Shown here: in pieces, positions 40,998 through 49,390 of the stretch
Numbering within the stretch: position 1 is the stretch's first letter
Layout: every line of letters begins with the position of its first letter
Assembly: GCA_964505785.1 (NCBI GenBank)
Contig: CAZDJZ010000003.1
Location: 62,001 to 126,000 of the forward strand
DNA length: 64,000 bases
Reading direction: 5' to 3'
Source: CAYRTV01 sp964505785
Lineage (GTDB): Bacteria > Acidobacteriota > Aminicenantia > Aminicenantales > Aminicenantaceae
The notes under the pieces: model-generated
Seen by the model: the letters and a program-made list of their open reading frames with translations, nothing else
The model's database searches: none
What the model was told of the DNA's origin: nothing
Translations under genes and position numbers: made by a program

Positions 40998-43037
40998 TCA
41001 CCCTTCAGGTTTAAGACTCATCCGCCCTAACTCAGGATTTACAGCAAGCAGCTGGACATCCAATCGATCTCCCAGTTCATAGGTTTTCCCTGTTCGGCGT
41101 CCTCTCAGGGTTTTTTCACTCTTGCGAAAATAATAATCATGATCCAGGTCTTGATACAAAATGATTCCGGATACAAAATAGTCATCCAATTCGACGACAA
41201 CACCAGCGCCGATAATGTCAACAATAAACCCTGTAAAGATATCCCCCACTTTTGTTTTCAACAAGCGGTATATTCTCCAATTGATCACTTCCTTTTCCGC
41301 CTCATCCGCTCTTCTTTCCGTCTCTGAGCATTGAGCCGAGATTTTCGGTAGAGATGCAGCCTTTATCTCTTCCTTTTTCAGAACGGATTTCAAAATACGG
41401 TGAACGACAAGATCCGGATACCTTCGTATCGGTGATGTAAAATGGGTATAATGTTCTTTCCCAAGCCCATAATGGCCCATATTTTCCTCGGAATATACCG
41501 CAAGTTTCAGGCTCCTTAGGACTTGAATCGTAACAAACTTTTCTTCTTCGCGTCCCTCAAAATGATCAATGACTTTTTGAAGGTCGTTGCGGTTTGTTTT
41601 TTGAGCGGGAGGCAGCGAGAGACCGAAATGCTTTAAAATTTCTCTGAGTTTTTCCATATCCTTAGGATCCGGGGGCGGATGAATCCGGAAAATGAGCGGC
41701 TGCGGACTATTATCCAAATATACCGCAACAGCCTGATTTGCTGCCAGCATAAATTCTTCAATCAATTGATGTGCTTCATTCTGAAAAAAGGGAACCACTT
41801 TATGCAAGACCCCCTTGCGGTAGATCAACTCCGGTTGGGGATGATCAAAGTCCAAACTCCCGGAAGACATTCGATTCCGGCGCAGCAGGGAAGCCAATTT
41901 CCGCATATCAAACAATCCGGAAATCAGTTCGGAATATTTTTCCTGTGCTTTTTTTTCTTTCTGAAATATTTTATAAACTTCCGTGTATGTCATCCTGGCT
42001 TTAGTCCGGATAATTGATGGAAAAAAAACCGTATCCTGAAGCACACCTTCCTCATCGAAATTCATCATAACCGACATGGTTAATTTTTCTTCATCAGGCC
42101 TCAGGCTGCATATTTTATTGGACAGTTTTTCCGGAAGCATGGGAATGACGGAATCCGGGAAATATACACTGGTTCCACGGCTGTAAGCTTCTTTATCCAA
42201 AAAAGTTCCTGGTCTAACGTAATGAGACACATCTGCAATGTGAACTCCAAGTGAAAACCCCCTGTCTTTATTGCGTTTTATACTGACCGCGTCATCAAAA
42301 TCCCGCGCGCTTTCCCCGTCAATCGTCAGCGTCGTCCAATTGCGTAAATCCCGCCGTCCTTGCCTATCCTGTTCCTTTAAGGCTTCGGGAATGGACTGAA
42401 CTTCAGCTAAGACGCCTTCAGGGAATTCCCGGGGGAGCCCATGCTTTCTGGTTATAACTTCAACATCAACCCCGGGATCATCCGGAAGTCCCAGCACGTC
42501 AACAATCTGCCCTCTTTCCCTGTCTACCTCAATAATCATCCCGGAATTCAAGTCATTCCCCCCGGTTTTGACCGGAATGTCTTCCAGAGACGGGCTTTCA
42601 AAAGGCATGTAAAATGACCGGCCCTTAAGCTCTTTATAAATTCCCAAAACTGTTTTTTTTCGCTTTTTCACTATTCGGATTATCCGGCCCTCAGGTTTGT
42701 CTCCCTTTTTCAAATACACAACTTCAACAATATCTCCCTGGATTGATCCTTCGGAAAAACGCGCCGGAATAAAGATATCTCTGAGGCCGGCCGTTTTCGG
42801 CTTAACAAACCCGAAGCCCTTGAGCACCGTAATTAATTCCCCCCGGACGGTATGTTTTTCTCCGGGCAGAACATACTTTTTTCCAACCTGCGTAATGATG
42901 CCTTTTTTGAGAAGATCTTTGAGGTTCTTTTTAAACTTGGTTTTTTCTTTCGGTCGCAAATGCAGCTTAGCCGCTATTTTTGCATAACTCAACCCTTTCC
43001 GGTTTTTTTGCAGTAACTGCAGTATCTGTTCAATCAT
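40998..43037 (-). CDS. rnr: Ribonuclease R
   Basis: 679 residues from ATG 43037, just before the conserved IEQILQLLQKNRKGLSYAKIA winged-helix; an open extension upstream runs into repeat DNA and is rejected. Two cold-shock domains (about 60-200) are followed by the RNB domain with TIDGESARDFDDAVSI (catalytic Asp cluster), GVHIADVSHYVRPG and FPDSVIPMLPEKLSN. GHYGLGKEHYTHFTSPIRRY follows, and an S1 domain ends the protein. It is a 3'-5' exoribonuclease able to unwind structured RNA. The SelB-C-like gene follows 4 nt later. Confidence 0.95.
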   Translation of the reverse strand: MIEQILQLLQKNRKGLSYAKIAAKLHLRPKEKTKFKKNLKDLLKKGIITQVGKKYVLPGEKHTVRGELITVLKGFGFVKPKTAGLRDIFIPARFSEGSIQGDIVEVVYLKKGDKPEGRIIRIVKKRKKTVLGIYKELKGRSFYMPFESPSLEDIPVKTGGNDLNSGMIIEVDRERGQIVDVLGLPDDPGVDVEVITRKHGLPREFPEGVLAEVQSIPEALKEQDRQGRRDLRNWTTLTIDGESARDFDDAVSIKRNKDRGFSLGVHIADVSHYVRPGTFLDKEAYSRGTSVYFPDSVIPMLPEKLSNKICSLRPDEEKLTMSVMMNFDEEGVLQDTVFFPSIIRTKARMTYTEVYKIFQKEKKAQEKYSELISGLFDMRKLASLLRRNRMSSGSLDFDHPQPELIYRKGVLHKVVPFFQNEAHQLIEEFMLAANQAVAVYLDNSPQPLIFRIHPPPDPKDMEKLREILKHFGLSLPPAQKTNRNDLQKVIDHFEGREEEKFVTIQVLRSLKLAVYSEENMGHYGLGKEHYTHFTSPIRRYPDLVVHRILKSVLKKEEIKAASLPKISAQCSETERRADEAEKEVINWRIYRLLKTKVGDIFTGFIVDIIGAGVVVELDDYFVSGIILYQDLDHDYYFRKSEKTLRGRRTGKTYELGDRLDVQLLAVNPELGRMSLKPEG

Positions 43038-43091
43038 TATAATTATCTCACCATTTCTTTTCCTATTGTAACAATTATCGAATAAATCTAC

Positions 43092-43330
43092 TAACCGGGA
43101 TTTTTCACGGGCCGGGATGGCCGCATATATTGGCGCCCCCCGCCGCCGCGCTTCCCCCTGTATTTTCATTATCCTCTGTTTCGGATATCAAAAATGATAT
43201 AATGAACGGGTATAATTCACAAGCTGAGATCGCCGCATATGCAAGGCGCAGGATATTGAGCTGATCGAAATTTATTTAATGATTTAACCATGCGTATAAT
43301 TCATCAGCTGACAATATGTGTTCTTTCTGC
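43092..43330 (+). repeat. Decayed TIR elements in the rnr-43398 gap
   Basis: This 360-bp gap has no gene. TAACCGGGATTTTTCACGG (43092-43110) with GGGATGGCCGCATA is a worn left end. A second, CGGGTATAATTCACAAG with GATCGCCGCATATGCAAGG, lies at about 43207-43250, and a third partial one (GCGTATAATTCATCAG) near 43293. No right end remains. Confidence 0.5.
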
Positions 43331-43397
43331 ACTGCTGCAAGGCCTGAGAGCCATATAATGATGATTTTCAGAGCAATAATTTAAATTATAAACCGCC

Positions 43398-44039
43398 ATG
43401 AAAAATGATAACGGCAACCAGGAACAATACTATCAAGCCATTGCCAGGCGTCTATTTCAATTGCGGGGAGCTCCTTTTGTCATATCCCCTCGGGAAAATG
43501 AAACTATAAAATCATGGGAAAGGATGCGGATCCCCTTGAGAATTATTCTTGAGGGAATCGAAAGCGCTTTTGAATTCTGCTCTCCAGGAATGAAAAAAAA
43601 ATTGTCCTTGAACAGCTGCCATTTGTCCGTTTTGCGCCGCTTTAAGCAGCACCGGGACCGCCGGGTGGGAAACCGCCGTCCTAACGCCTCTGTCACTACG
43701 GATACAGACAAAAAGGTCCTTATTCAAAAAGAAATACGAATATTTCTGAGCAAAATGCCCGTTGAAGCCTCTTTTTTGGCACCGGTCTTTAACAAGGTTT
43801 CACGCCGGGTGCTTCCCGGCGGCGGAGAAGAAGCCGAACTGGAAAAATGGGATCAAAAAATAGACGATCTGATTTTTGAGAACATACCTCCGGCTGAAAA
43901 AGAAAAAATAAGGAAGGAAATGGAAAAAGAGTATGGCTTATTCAAGAGCCGGGACCTGGAACGCATGGTCCGGATATTCGGTATTAAAAAATTCCGTGAA
44001 AAAAATCAGGTTCCGTATCTCTCTCCTTATTACTATTGA
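43398..44039 (+). CDS. Hypothetical protein, basic and helical
   Basis: 213 residues, soluble, no signal peptide. The N-terminal 55 residues (YYQAIARRLFQLRGAPFVIS, SWERMRIPLRIILEGIESAF) have a helical pattern like a conserved N-terminal block I recall from other uncharacterised Acidobacteria/Deltaproteobacteria proteins; there are slight echoes of DnaD-type domains. A Lys/Arg-rich linker (about 75-110) joins a helical C-terminal half ending NQVPYLSPYYY. Convergent with coaX, which ends 35 nt away. I cannot assign a function. Confidence 0.65.
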   Translation: MKNDNGNQEQYYQAIARRLFQLRGAPFVISPRENETIKSWERMRIPLRIILEGIESAFEFCSPGMKKKLSLNSCHLSVLRRFKQHRDRRVGNRRPNASVTTDTDKKVLIQKEIRIFLSKMPVEASFLAPVFNKVSRRVLPGGGEEAELEKWDQKIDDLIFENIPPAEKEKIRKEMEKEYGLFKSRDLERMVRIFGIKKFREKNQVPYLSPYYY

Positions 44040-44073
44040 TCTGAACGGGGCACAAGCCGGACCTGAATGCCGC

Positions 44074-44847
44074 TTATCCGGTTCGCCGGTTTTTTTCAAA
44101 AATAAGCCGCAATCCCTCTAAAACCAAATGCGGTTCATAGGCATCAATCTCTTCGATATCATCAAAGATCAAAGAGGCAGCTCCTCCGGTCGCAATAACT
44201 TTTGTATCGCTTCCCAGCTCCTGCTTAATCTCATGTATGATGTTTTTTACCAATCCGACGTAACCGAAATAGAGACCGGAATGCATGCTGGCATTCGTGT
44301 TTTTTCCTATCACGTGCTGGGCTTTTCTTAATTCAATCCAGGGGAGCTTAGCGGTTTTCAGATAAAGCGCTTCTGCCGATATGTGTATTCCCGGGGCGAT
44401 GGCTCCTCCCAAATAATCTCCGGAAGAAGAAACGGCATCAAAGGTTGTAGCCGTTCCAAAATCCAGAATGATGCAGGGTGTACCGTATTTTTCCCGGGCT
44501 CCCACTGCGGAAACAATCCTATCCGCACCGACTTCTTGAGGATTATCGTACAGAACTGCAATCCCCGTTTTTAGACCCGGGCCCACAACCAAAGCACGTA
44601 TATTGAAAATTTCACGAGTGATCTTCTGAAACACCGGGGTCAGCGGAGGAACCACACTGGAAATGATCACATCTTCAATGTCAATTTTTTTTAAATGAGC
44701 CAGGGAAAACAAATTGAGCAGCAAGGCTTTATACTCATCGCAGGTGCTTTTGCGGTCAGCCTTAATCTTCCAGTTCCGCATGAGCTTTTTTCCCCTGAAA
44801 ACCCCGATGGCTATACTGGTGTTCCCGATGTCAATCCCCAGCAGCAT
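44074..44847 (-). CDS. coaX: Type III pantothenate kinase
   Basis: 257 residues of the ASKHA fold: LLGIDIGNTSIAIGVF (about 2-17, phosphate 1), VGADRIVSAVGA (about 107-118), CIILDFGTATTFDAVS (about 125-140) with the catalytic-type Asp, and GGAIAPGIHISAEALY. VIATGGAAS closes the nucleotide site. It phosphorylates pantothenate in CoA synthesis and is not inhibited by CoA in studied members. Its ribosome-binding site (GGGAGG) lies inside the end of the truncated biotin-ligase-like gene, a common birA-coaX neighbourhood. Confidence 0.95.
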   Translation of the reverse strand: MLLGIDIGNTSIAIGVFRGKKLMRNWKIKADRKSTCDEYKALLLNLFSLAHLKKIDIEDVIISSVVPPLTPVFQKITREIFNIRALVVGPGLKTGIAVLYDNPQEVGADRIVSAVGAREKYGTPCIILDFGTATTFDAVSSSGDYLGGAIAPGIHISAEALYLKTAKLPWIELRKAQHVIGKNTNASMHSGLYFGYVGLVKNIIHEIKQELGSDTKVIATGGAASLIFDDIEEIDAYEPHLVLEGLRLIFEKNRRTG

Positions 44848-45253
44848 GATTGTCCTCCCTTGAAAAGTTAATGATCCGCGCAGAAAACAAAACTTTCCGG
44901 CTGTTCTGCTGCTCCAGAATCAACCCGCCCAGTTTTTTTCTCTTCCGTATCAAATCGGTGGGCCGTTTTAATGAAATAGAAAACCGGCAGTACCGGAATA
45001 TCGCCTCCCTGCAGGCAAATCCCCCGATGATAGGAAGTAAAGATACGTCCGGACGGCCGGGATTAAGTAAAAGCGAAACATACAAACTTTTGTCCAGAGG
45101 CAATATCCAATTCCGGTTTTGCATGCCGCAGCCCCGGCTATGCTCCCGCGCCGCTACAGCCGTATAAGGGGGAGTCCCGTTTTCAGCCAGTTTCTTCAAT
45201 ATATCATTGGCTGAAGGACAAGAATCAATCCATCGCACTTCACTCATATTCAT
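44831..45253 (-). CDS. Truncated, degenerate biotin-protein ligase-like protein
   Basis: 140 residues against about 240 for a BirA catalytic domain. SANDILKKLAENGTPPYTAV (about 14-33), SLYVSLLLNPG and KRPTDLIRKRKKLGGLILE (about 96-114) follow the ligase order, but the biotinyl-AMP loop GRGRxGRxW reads RGCGMQNRNW, KWPND reads KRPTD, and everything after the K-x-GGIL segment (the G-x-G-x-N strand and SH3-like end) is missing. The other two frames do not encode the lost part. It overlaps coaX by 17 nt. Probably a decaying gene kept as a leader to coaX. Start 45253 or 45247. Confidence 0.65.
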   Translation of the reverse strand: MNMSEVRWIDSCPSANDILKKLAENGTPPYTAVAAREHSRGCGMQNRNWILPLDKSLYVSLLLNPGRPDVSLLPIIGGFACREAIFRYCRFSISLKRPTDLIRKRKKLGGLILEQQNSRKVLFSARIINFSREDNHAAGD

Positions 45254-45260
45254 ACAGTCT

Positions 45261-45821
45261 TTATTCACTATCTTCCTGTTTTTCTTTAGAAAAAATTTCG
45301 GAGCGCAAACGGGCTGACAGCCTTTTTTCAAGCTCCCGTTCCGCTTCCAAAACCTCCTCTTTTACTAACCGTGCAATGATTTCCCGGACATTCTTTTCTT
45401 TTTCCGCGGCATCCAAAGATTCGGGCTCTTCCGGTAAAAACGCAGGGGCTGTATTCTCTTCCAGGATTCGCTTGACCCGCAAAGCCAATGCTTCCGAATC
45501 AAAGGGGGTCCGAACCAGTTCTTCAAATACCAGCCCGGACAGCTTCTCTTTGCTGACATTTTCGAGGGCTCCTGTCATAAAAAACAGGGGGATTTGCCTG
45601 AAACGGTTCTGGCTTCTTAACCGCCGCCCCACAGAATATCCATCCTCTCCCGGTAATGACGTTCCCAAGAGGATAACATCAGGCTCAATCTCCTGCGCCA
45701 ATTCCACCACATCTTTTCCGTTCTGCGTGGTGAAGACATCGAATCCGGCGGTTTGGAAAGCGATTTTTATCATTTCCAAGAGAGATACTCCCGTGTCAGC
45801 CGCTAATACCCTCTTTTTCAT
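45261..45821 (-). CDS. Pseudo-receiver domain protein (response-regulator-like)
   Basis: 186 residues from ATG 45821 with AGGAGG 7 nt upstream. Residues 1-118 follow the CheY fold, but key residues are changed: the acidic pair is Asp9-Thr10 (LAADTG), the phosphorylated Asp is Gly53 (VILLGTSLPGEDG) and the conserved Lys is Thr105 (RTPF); Thr83 is kept. It should not be phosphorylated in the usual way. The C-terminal 65 residues are a charged helix (VREIIARLVKEEVLEAERELE). No histidine kinase is near. It lies between dnaE and the ligase-like gene. Confidence 0.8.
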   Translation of the reverse strand: MKKRVLAADTGVSLLEMIKIAFQTAGFDVFTTQNGKDVVELAQEIEPDVILLGTSLPGEDGYSVGRRLRSQNRFRQIPLFFMTGALENVSKEKLSGLVFEELVRTPFDSEALALRVKRILEENTAPAFLPEEPESLDAAEKEKNVREIIARLVKEEVLEAERELEKRLSARLRSEIFSKEKQEDSE

Positions 45822-45874
45822 TCTATATCCTCCTGCGGAACCCTCCCGCAGCCATGGTCCTTCTGCCATTCCGG

Positions 45875-48800
45875 CTAATATTCCAGGTAAACACTTTTTT
45901 CTCCCAAGATATCCTCAAGGCGCTGTGTTAAATCCCGGGAAGGCTTGACCGCCTGGATTTCCACGGATTGGGCTATGACCCGGTCTCCGTTTCCGCTTTC
46001 GAGAGCAAAAACAACCGGGCAATCTCCGGGAAACTCTTCCAATAACGACTTGAGTTTAAGATAAATATCTTTCTCCAGTCCCGTTAAACGGATGCGCAGC
46101 AATATCCGCTTGGCTAACCGTTCCAAGGCCAGCTCCAGGGGATAAACCGATGTCATAATGATCCGTGGCGAATCTTCGCCTCCTTGAACCTGGCCGGCAA
46201 TGAACACCAGATTATCTTCTTTGATGACATCATAATATTTTTGATAGGAATCAGGAAATGCCACAACCTCCACCCGTCCGTTCCTATCCTCCAGGATAAA
46301 TGTGGCCATTCTTTCATCCCGCCGGGTTTTTAGCGACCGGATCGACATAACGATTCCAGCCAGCTTAACTTCACCCCGGATCAGTGACTTCTGTTCCAAA
46401 TCACTTATGGAATGCGTGACCAAATTCCGGATTCGCTTTTCGAATTGGGTTAGGGGGTGATCTGTAAAATAAAAGCCCAGCGCTTCCTTTTCATATGCCA
46501 AGAGCTCCGCTTTTTCCCATTCCGGCATATGTTTGATTTCATTGGGAAGCACAGGAGGCTTCATGTGCCCCGACCCGAACAAAGTCGCCTGGCCGGAATT
46601 TCTCATTGAAGAAAAATCATGTGTATATTCTATCATCAAATCAATACATTGAAAGCAATGCGACCGCTTCCATCCGAGGGAATCCAGTGCACCTGATTTG
46701 ATCAAACTTTCTATAACCTTCCGGTTAAAGGCTTTTGGTTCAATTTCCCGGCATATTTCGAAAGGGGATGAAAACTTTCCTTTGCGGTTCCGGATCTTAA
46801 TAATTTCCCGGACCGGACCTTCTCCAAGGTTTTTAATTGCGGCCAGCCCGAAACGAATGGATTCATTTTCCACCAGAAAATTCAACCCGCTGGCATTAAT
46901 ATCCGGAGAGAGGACCGGGATCCCCATTTCCCGGCATTCATTGATATATTTAACCACTTGAGAGGTCGCTCCCCGTTCCGCCTCCGATGTCATCAAAGCC
47001 GCCATATAATGGAGAGGAAAATGAGCTTTCAGATATGCCGTTTGAAAAGCCAAATATGCATATGCGGCACTATGGGATTTATTGAATCCATATCCTGCGA
47101 AATAATCGATTTTTTCAAATATTTTTTGGGCATCCGCTCTGGAAAAACCCTTTTTTTGCGCCCGGTCCATGAACCGTTTCTTCATGGACTTCATCACGGA
47201 TTTTTTCTTTTTACCCATTGCTTTTCGTAAAAGGTCGGCCTCTGCCAAAGAAAAGTCAGCGATGTCCGTGGCGATCCGCATAACCTGTTCCTGATAGATG
47301 ATCAACCCGTTGGTTTCCTCCAAAATGGATTCCAATTCAGGCAAATCATATTGAATCATGGCGGGATCGGATTTTCGTTTGATAAAATCCTCTGTCATTC
47401 CGCTCTGAAGCGGACCGGGCCGGTACAATGCATTTAACGCGATTAAATCCCGGAAATGTTCCGGTTTATAACGTCGAAGAAGATCTTTCATCCCAGAACT
47501 TTCAAACTGAAAAACCCCGTCCGTATTTCCTTTTTGAAAAACAGCAAACGACTTTTTGTCATCAAGAGGGACCGTATCCAAATCAATGTCTTGTCCGGTA
47601 TCCTGTTTAACCTGATTGATCGTGTCCTGGATAACGGTCAGGTTCCTCAACCCCAGAATATCCATTTTCAGAAGCCCGATGGCCTCGACATCCTGCATTG
47701 GAAACTGGGTGGTCACTTCCTGACGTGTGGATTGATACAAAGGCGCAAATTCCACAAGAGGACGGGGGGTAATGACAATCCCTGCAGCGTGGATAGACGG
47801 ATGACGGACGTGGCCCTCCAAGCGCTGGGCGACTGTGAGCAATTCTTTGATTCTAGGATCATTTTCAGCCCACTCTTTGAGCTGGGGGATCTTTTTTGAA
47901 GCGGCTGCAATAGACGAATCCTCTCCCATTGCAGGGATCATCTTGGCAAGCTTATCCACCTCGGACAACGGAACTTCCAAAGCCCTGCCGACATCCCGAA
48001 CCGCCTGGCGCGCCGCCATGGTCCCAAAGGTGATGATTTGACAAACATTTTCCTGCCCGTACTTTTTCTTAACATAGGCAATCACTTCATCGCGCCGGCG
48101 TCCGCAAAAATCAATATCAATATCCGGCAGGCTTATCCTTTCGGGATTTAAAAACCGTTCAAAAAGTAAATCATATTCCAAGGGATCCAACGCCGTAATC
48201 CCCAGACTAAAGGCCAGTAAACTCCCCGCAGCTGAACCTCTTCCGGGTCCCACCGGAATCCCGCGGTCCCGGGCTTCGCGGATGAGATCCCATACGATCA
48301 TAAAATACCCTTCGAACTCCATTTCCCGGACAAGCTTCATTTCCCTCTCCAGCCGGGCTTGATATTCCTCAACGCGGGGAAGCTCGCCCTGTTCAATCCG
48401 GGGCTTCAGAATTTCCATTTTCCTGCGGAATCCATCCTGTACGACTTGTTCAAAATAGCTGCTTAAGGGGATTCCGCCGGGCGGTTCAAAATTCGGCAGG
48501 AAATACTGACTGGAAGACAGATCAAACTCACACCGCTCAGCGATATCCAGAGAATTCCGTAAAGCATCCGGAACATTATGAAAAATCTCTTCCATCTCCT
48601 CCGCGGTTTTAAAATAAAATTCCTGGGATCCAAACCGAATTCTGTCTTTATCTTTGACTTTTTTATTGGTTTGAATGCACAAAAGCACATCATGGCTTTC
48701 GGCGTCTTTTTTCTCCAAATAGTGGACATCGTTGGTCGCGATTAAGGGAATGTCCAGTTTCCTGGCTAATTGAATCAACCTGGGATTGATTCTTTGCTGG

Positions 48801-49351
48801 GGTTCCAGGCCGTGGTCTTGAATCTCTATATAAAAATCTCCCTCAGAAAAGATCGCCTTATACTCCCGGGCCGCCTCCTCGGCCAATTCATCTTGATCGT
48901 GGACCAGATGGTCGCTGACTTCTCCTTTGAGGCATCCGGATAAGGCTATCAGGCCCTGGTTATACTGGGTCAGCAATTTCTTGTCCACCCGCGGCCGGTA
49001 GTAAAATCCATCCCGGTAGCTGCGGGTAATGAGTTGGCAAAGGTTCCGATATCCGTTTTCATCCCTGACCAAAAGAACAAGGTGATAATGGTTGATTCCC
49101 TGCGGACCCGGCTTTTTCACCTTGTGCCCGCGCGGCGCTACATAGACTTCACAACCGAGGATCGGCTTGATGTTGCGGCCTCTGGCTTTTTGGAAAAACT
49201 GGACAGCGCCGAAAATATTGCCGTGGTCGGTCATAGCCACCGCCGGCATCCCCAAATTTTCCGCTGTATCCAGCAACTCATCCAGATTCAATGCTCCATC
49301 CAGAACGCTGAATTCTGTGTGATTATGCAAATGAATAAAATTTGAAGCCAT
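45875..49351 (-). CDS. dnaE: DNA polymerase III alpha subunit
   Basis: 1158 residues from ATG 49351; ATG 49366 is possible and neither has a strong ribosome-binding site. A PHP domain (FIHLHNHTEFSVLDGA, about 5-20) precedes the C-family polymerase core: GPGRGSAAGSLLAFSLG, PDIDIDFCGRRRDEV with two catalytic Asp, and YQEQVMRIATDIADFSLAEAD further on. A helix-hairpin-helix region, an OB fold (about 985-1060) and a C-terminal region follow. It is the replicative polymerase catalytic subunit, DnaE1 type, without its own exonuclease. guaA lies upstream on the same strand. Confidence 0.96.
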   Translation of the reverse strand: MASNFIHLHNHTEFSVLDGALNLDELLDTAENLGMPAVAMTDHGNIFGAVQFFQKARGRNIKPILGCEVYVAPRGHKVKKPGPQGINHYHLVLLVRDENGYRNLCQLITRSYRDGFYYRPRVDKKLLTQYNQGLIALSGCLKGEVSDHLVHDQDELAEEAAREYKAIFSEGDFYIEIQDHGLEPQQRINPRLIQLARKLDIPLIATNDVHYLEKKDAESHDVLLCIQTNKKVKDKDRIRFGSQEFYFKTAEEMEEIFHNVPDALRNSLDIAERCEFDLSSSQYFLPNFEPPGGIPLSSYFEQVVQDGFRRKMEILKPRIEQGELPRVEEYQARLEREMKLVREMEFEGYFMIVWDLIREARDRGIPVGPGRGSAAGSLLAFSLGITALDPLEYDLLFERFLNPERISLPDIDIDFCGRRRDEVIAYVKKKYGQENVCQIITFGTMAARQAVRDVGRALEVPLSEVDKLAKMIPAMGEDSSIAAASKKIPQLKEWAENDPRIKELLTVAQRLEGHVRHPSIHAAGIVITPRPLVEFAPLYQSTRQEVTTQFPMQDVEAIGLLKMDILGLRNLTVIQDTINQVKQDTGQDIDLDTVPLDDKKSFAVFQKGNTDGVFQFESSGMKDLLRRYKPEHFRDLIALNALYRPGPLQSGMTEDFIKRKSDPAMIQYDLPELESILEETNGLIIYQEQVMRIATDIADFSLAEADLLRKAMGKKKKSVMKSMKKRFMDRAQKKGFSRADAQKIFEKIDYFAGYGFNKSHSAAYAYLAFQTAYLKAHFPLHYMAALMTSEAERGATSQVVKYINECREMGIPVLSPDINASGLNFLVENESIRFGLAAIKNLGEGPVREIIKIRNRKGKFSSPFEICREIEPKAFNRKVIESLIKSGALDSLGWKRSHCFQCIDLMIEYTHDFSSMRNSGQATLFGSGHMKPPVLPNEIKHMPEWEKAELLAYEKEALGFYFTDHPLTQFEKRIRNLVTHSISDLEQKSLIRGEVKLAGIVMSIRSLKTRRDERMATFILEDRNGRVEVVAFPDSYQKYYDVIKEDNLVFIAGQVQGGEDSPRIIMTSVYPLELALERLAKRILLRIRLTGLEKDIYLKLKSLLEEFPGDCPVVFALESGNGDRVIAQSVEIQAVKPSRDLTQRLEDILGEKSVYLEY

Positions 49352-49390
49352 TTTATCTTTACCCATCAAGTTCGTTCAGAAGCCGTTCTA

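Noticed and set aside
40994..43037. SelB-C-like gene as the end of a frameshifted selB
   Set aside because: The sequence directly upstream encodes a complete RNase R, not an EF-Tu-like GTPase.
44831..44960. Frameshift in the biotin-ligase-like gene that would restore its C-terminus
   Set aside because: The other frames across this stretch show no ligase motifs, and coaX begins at once.
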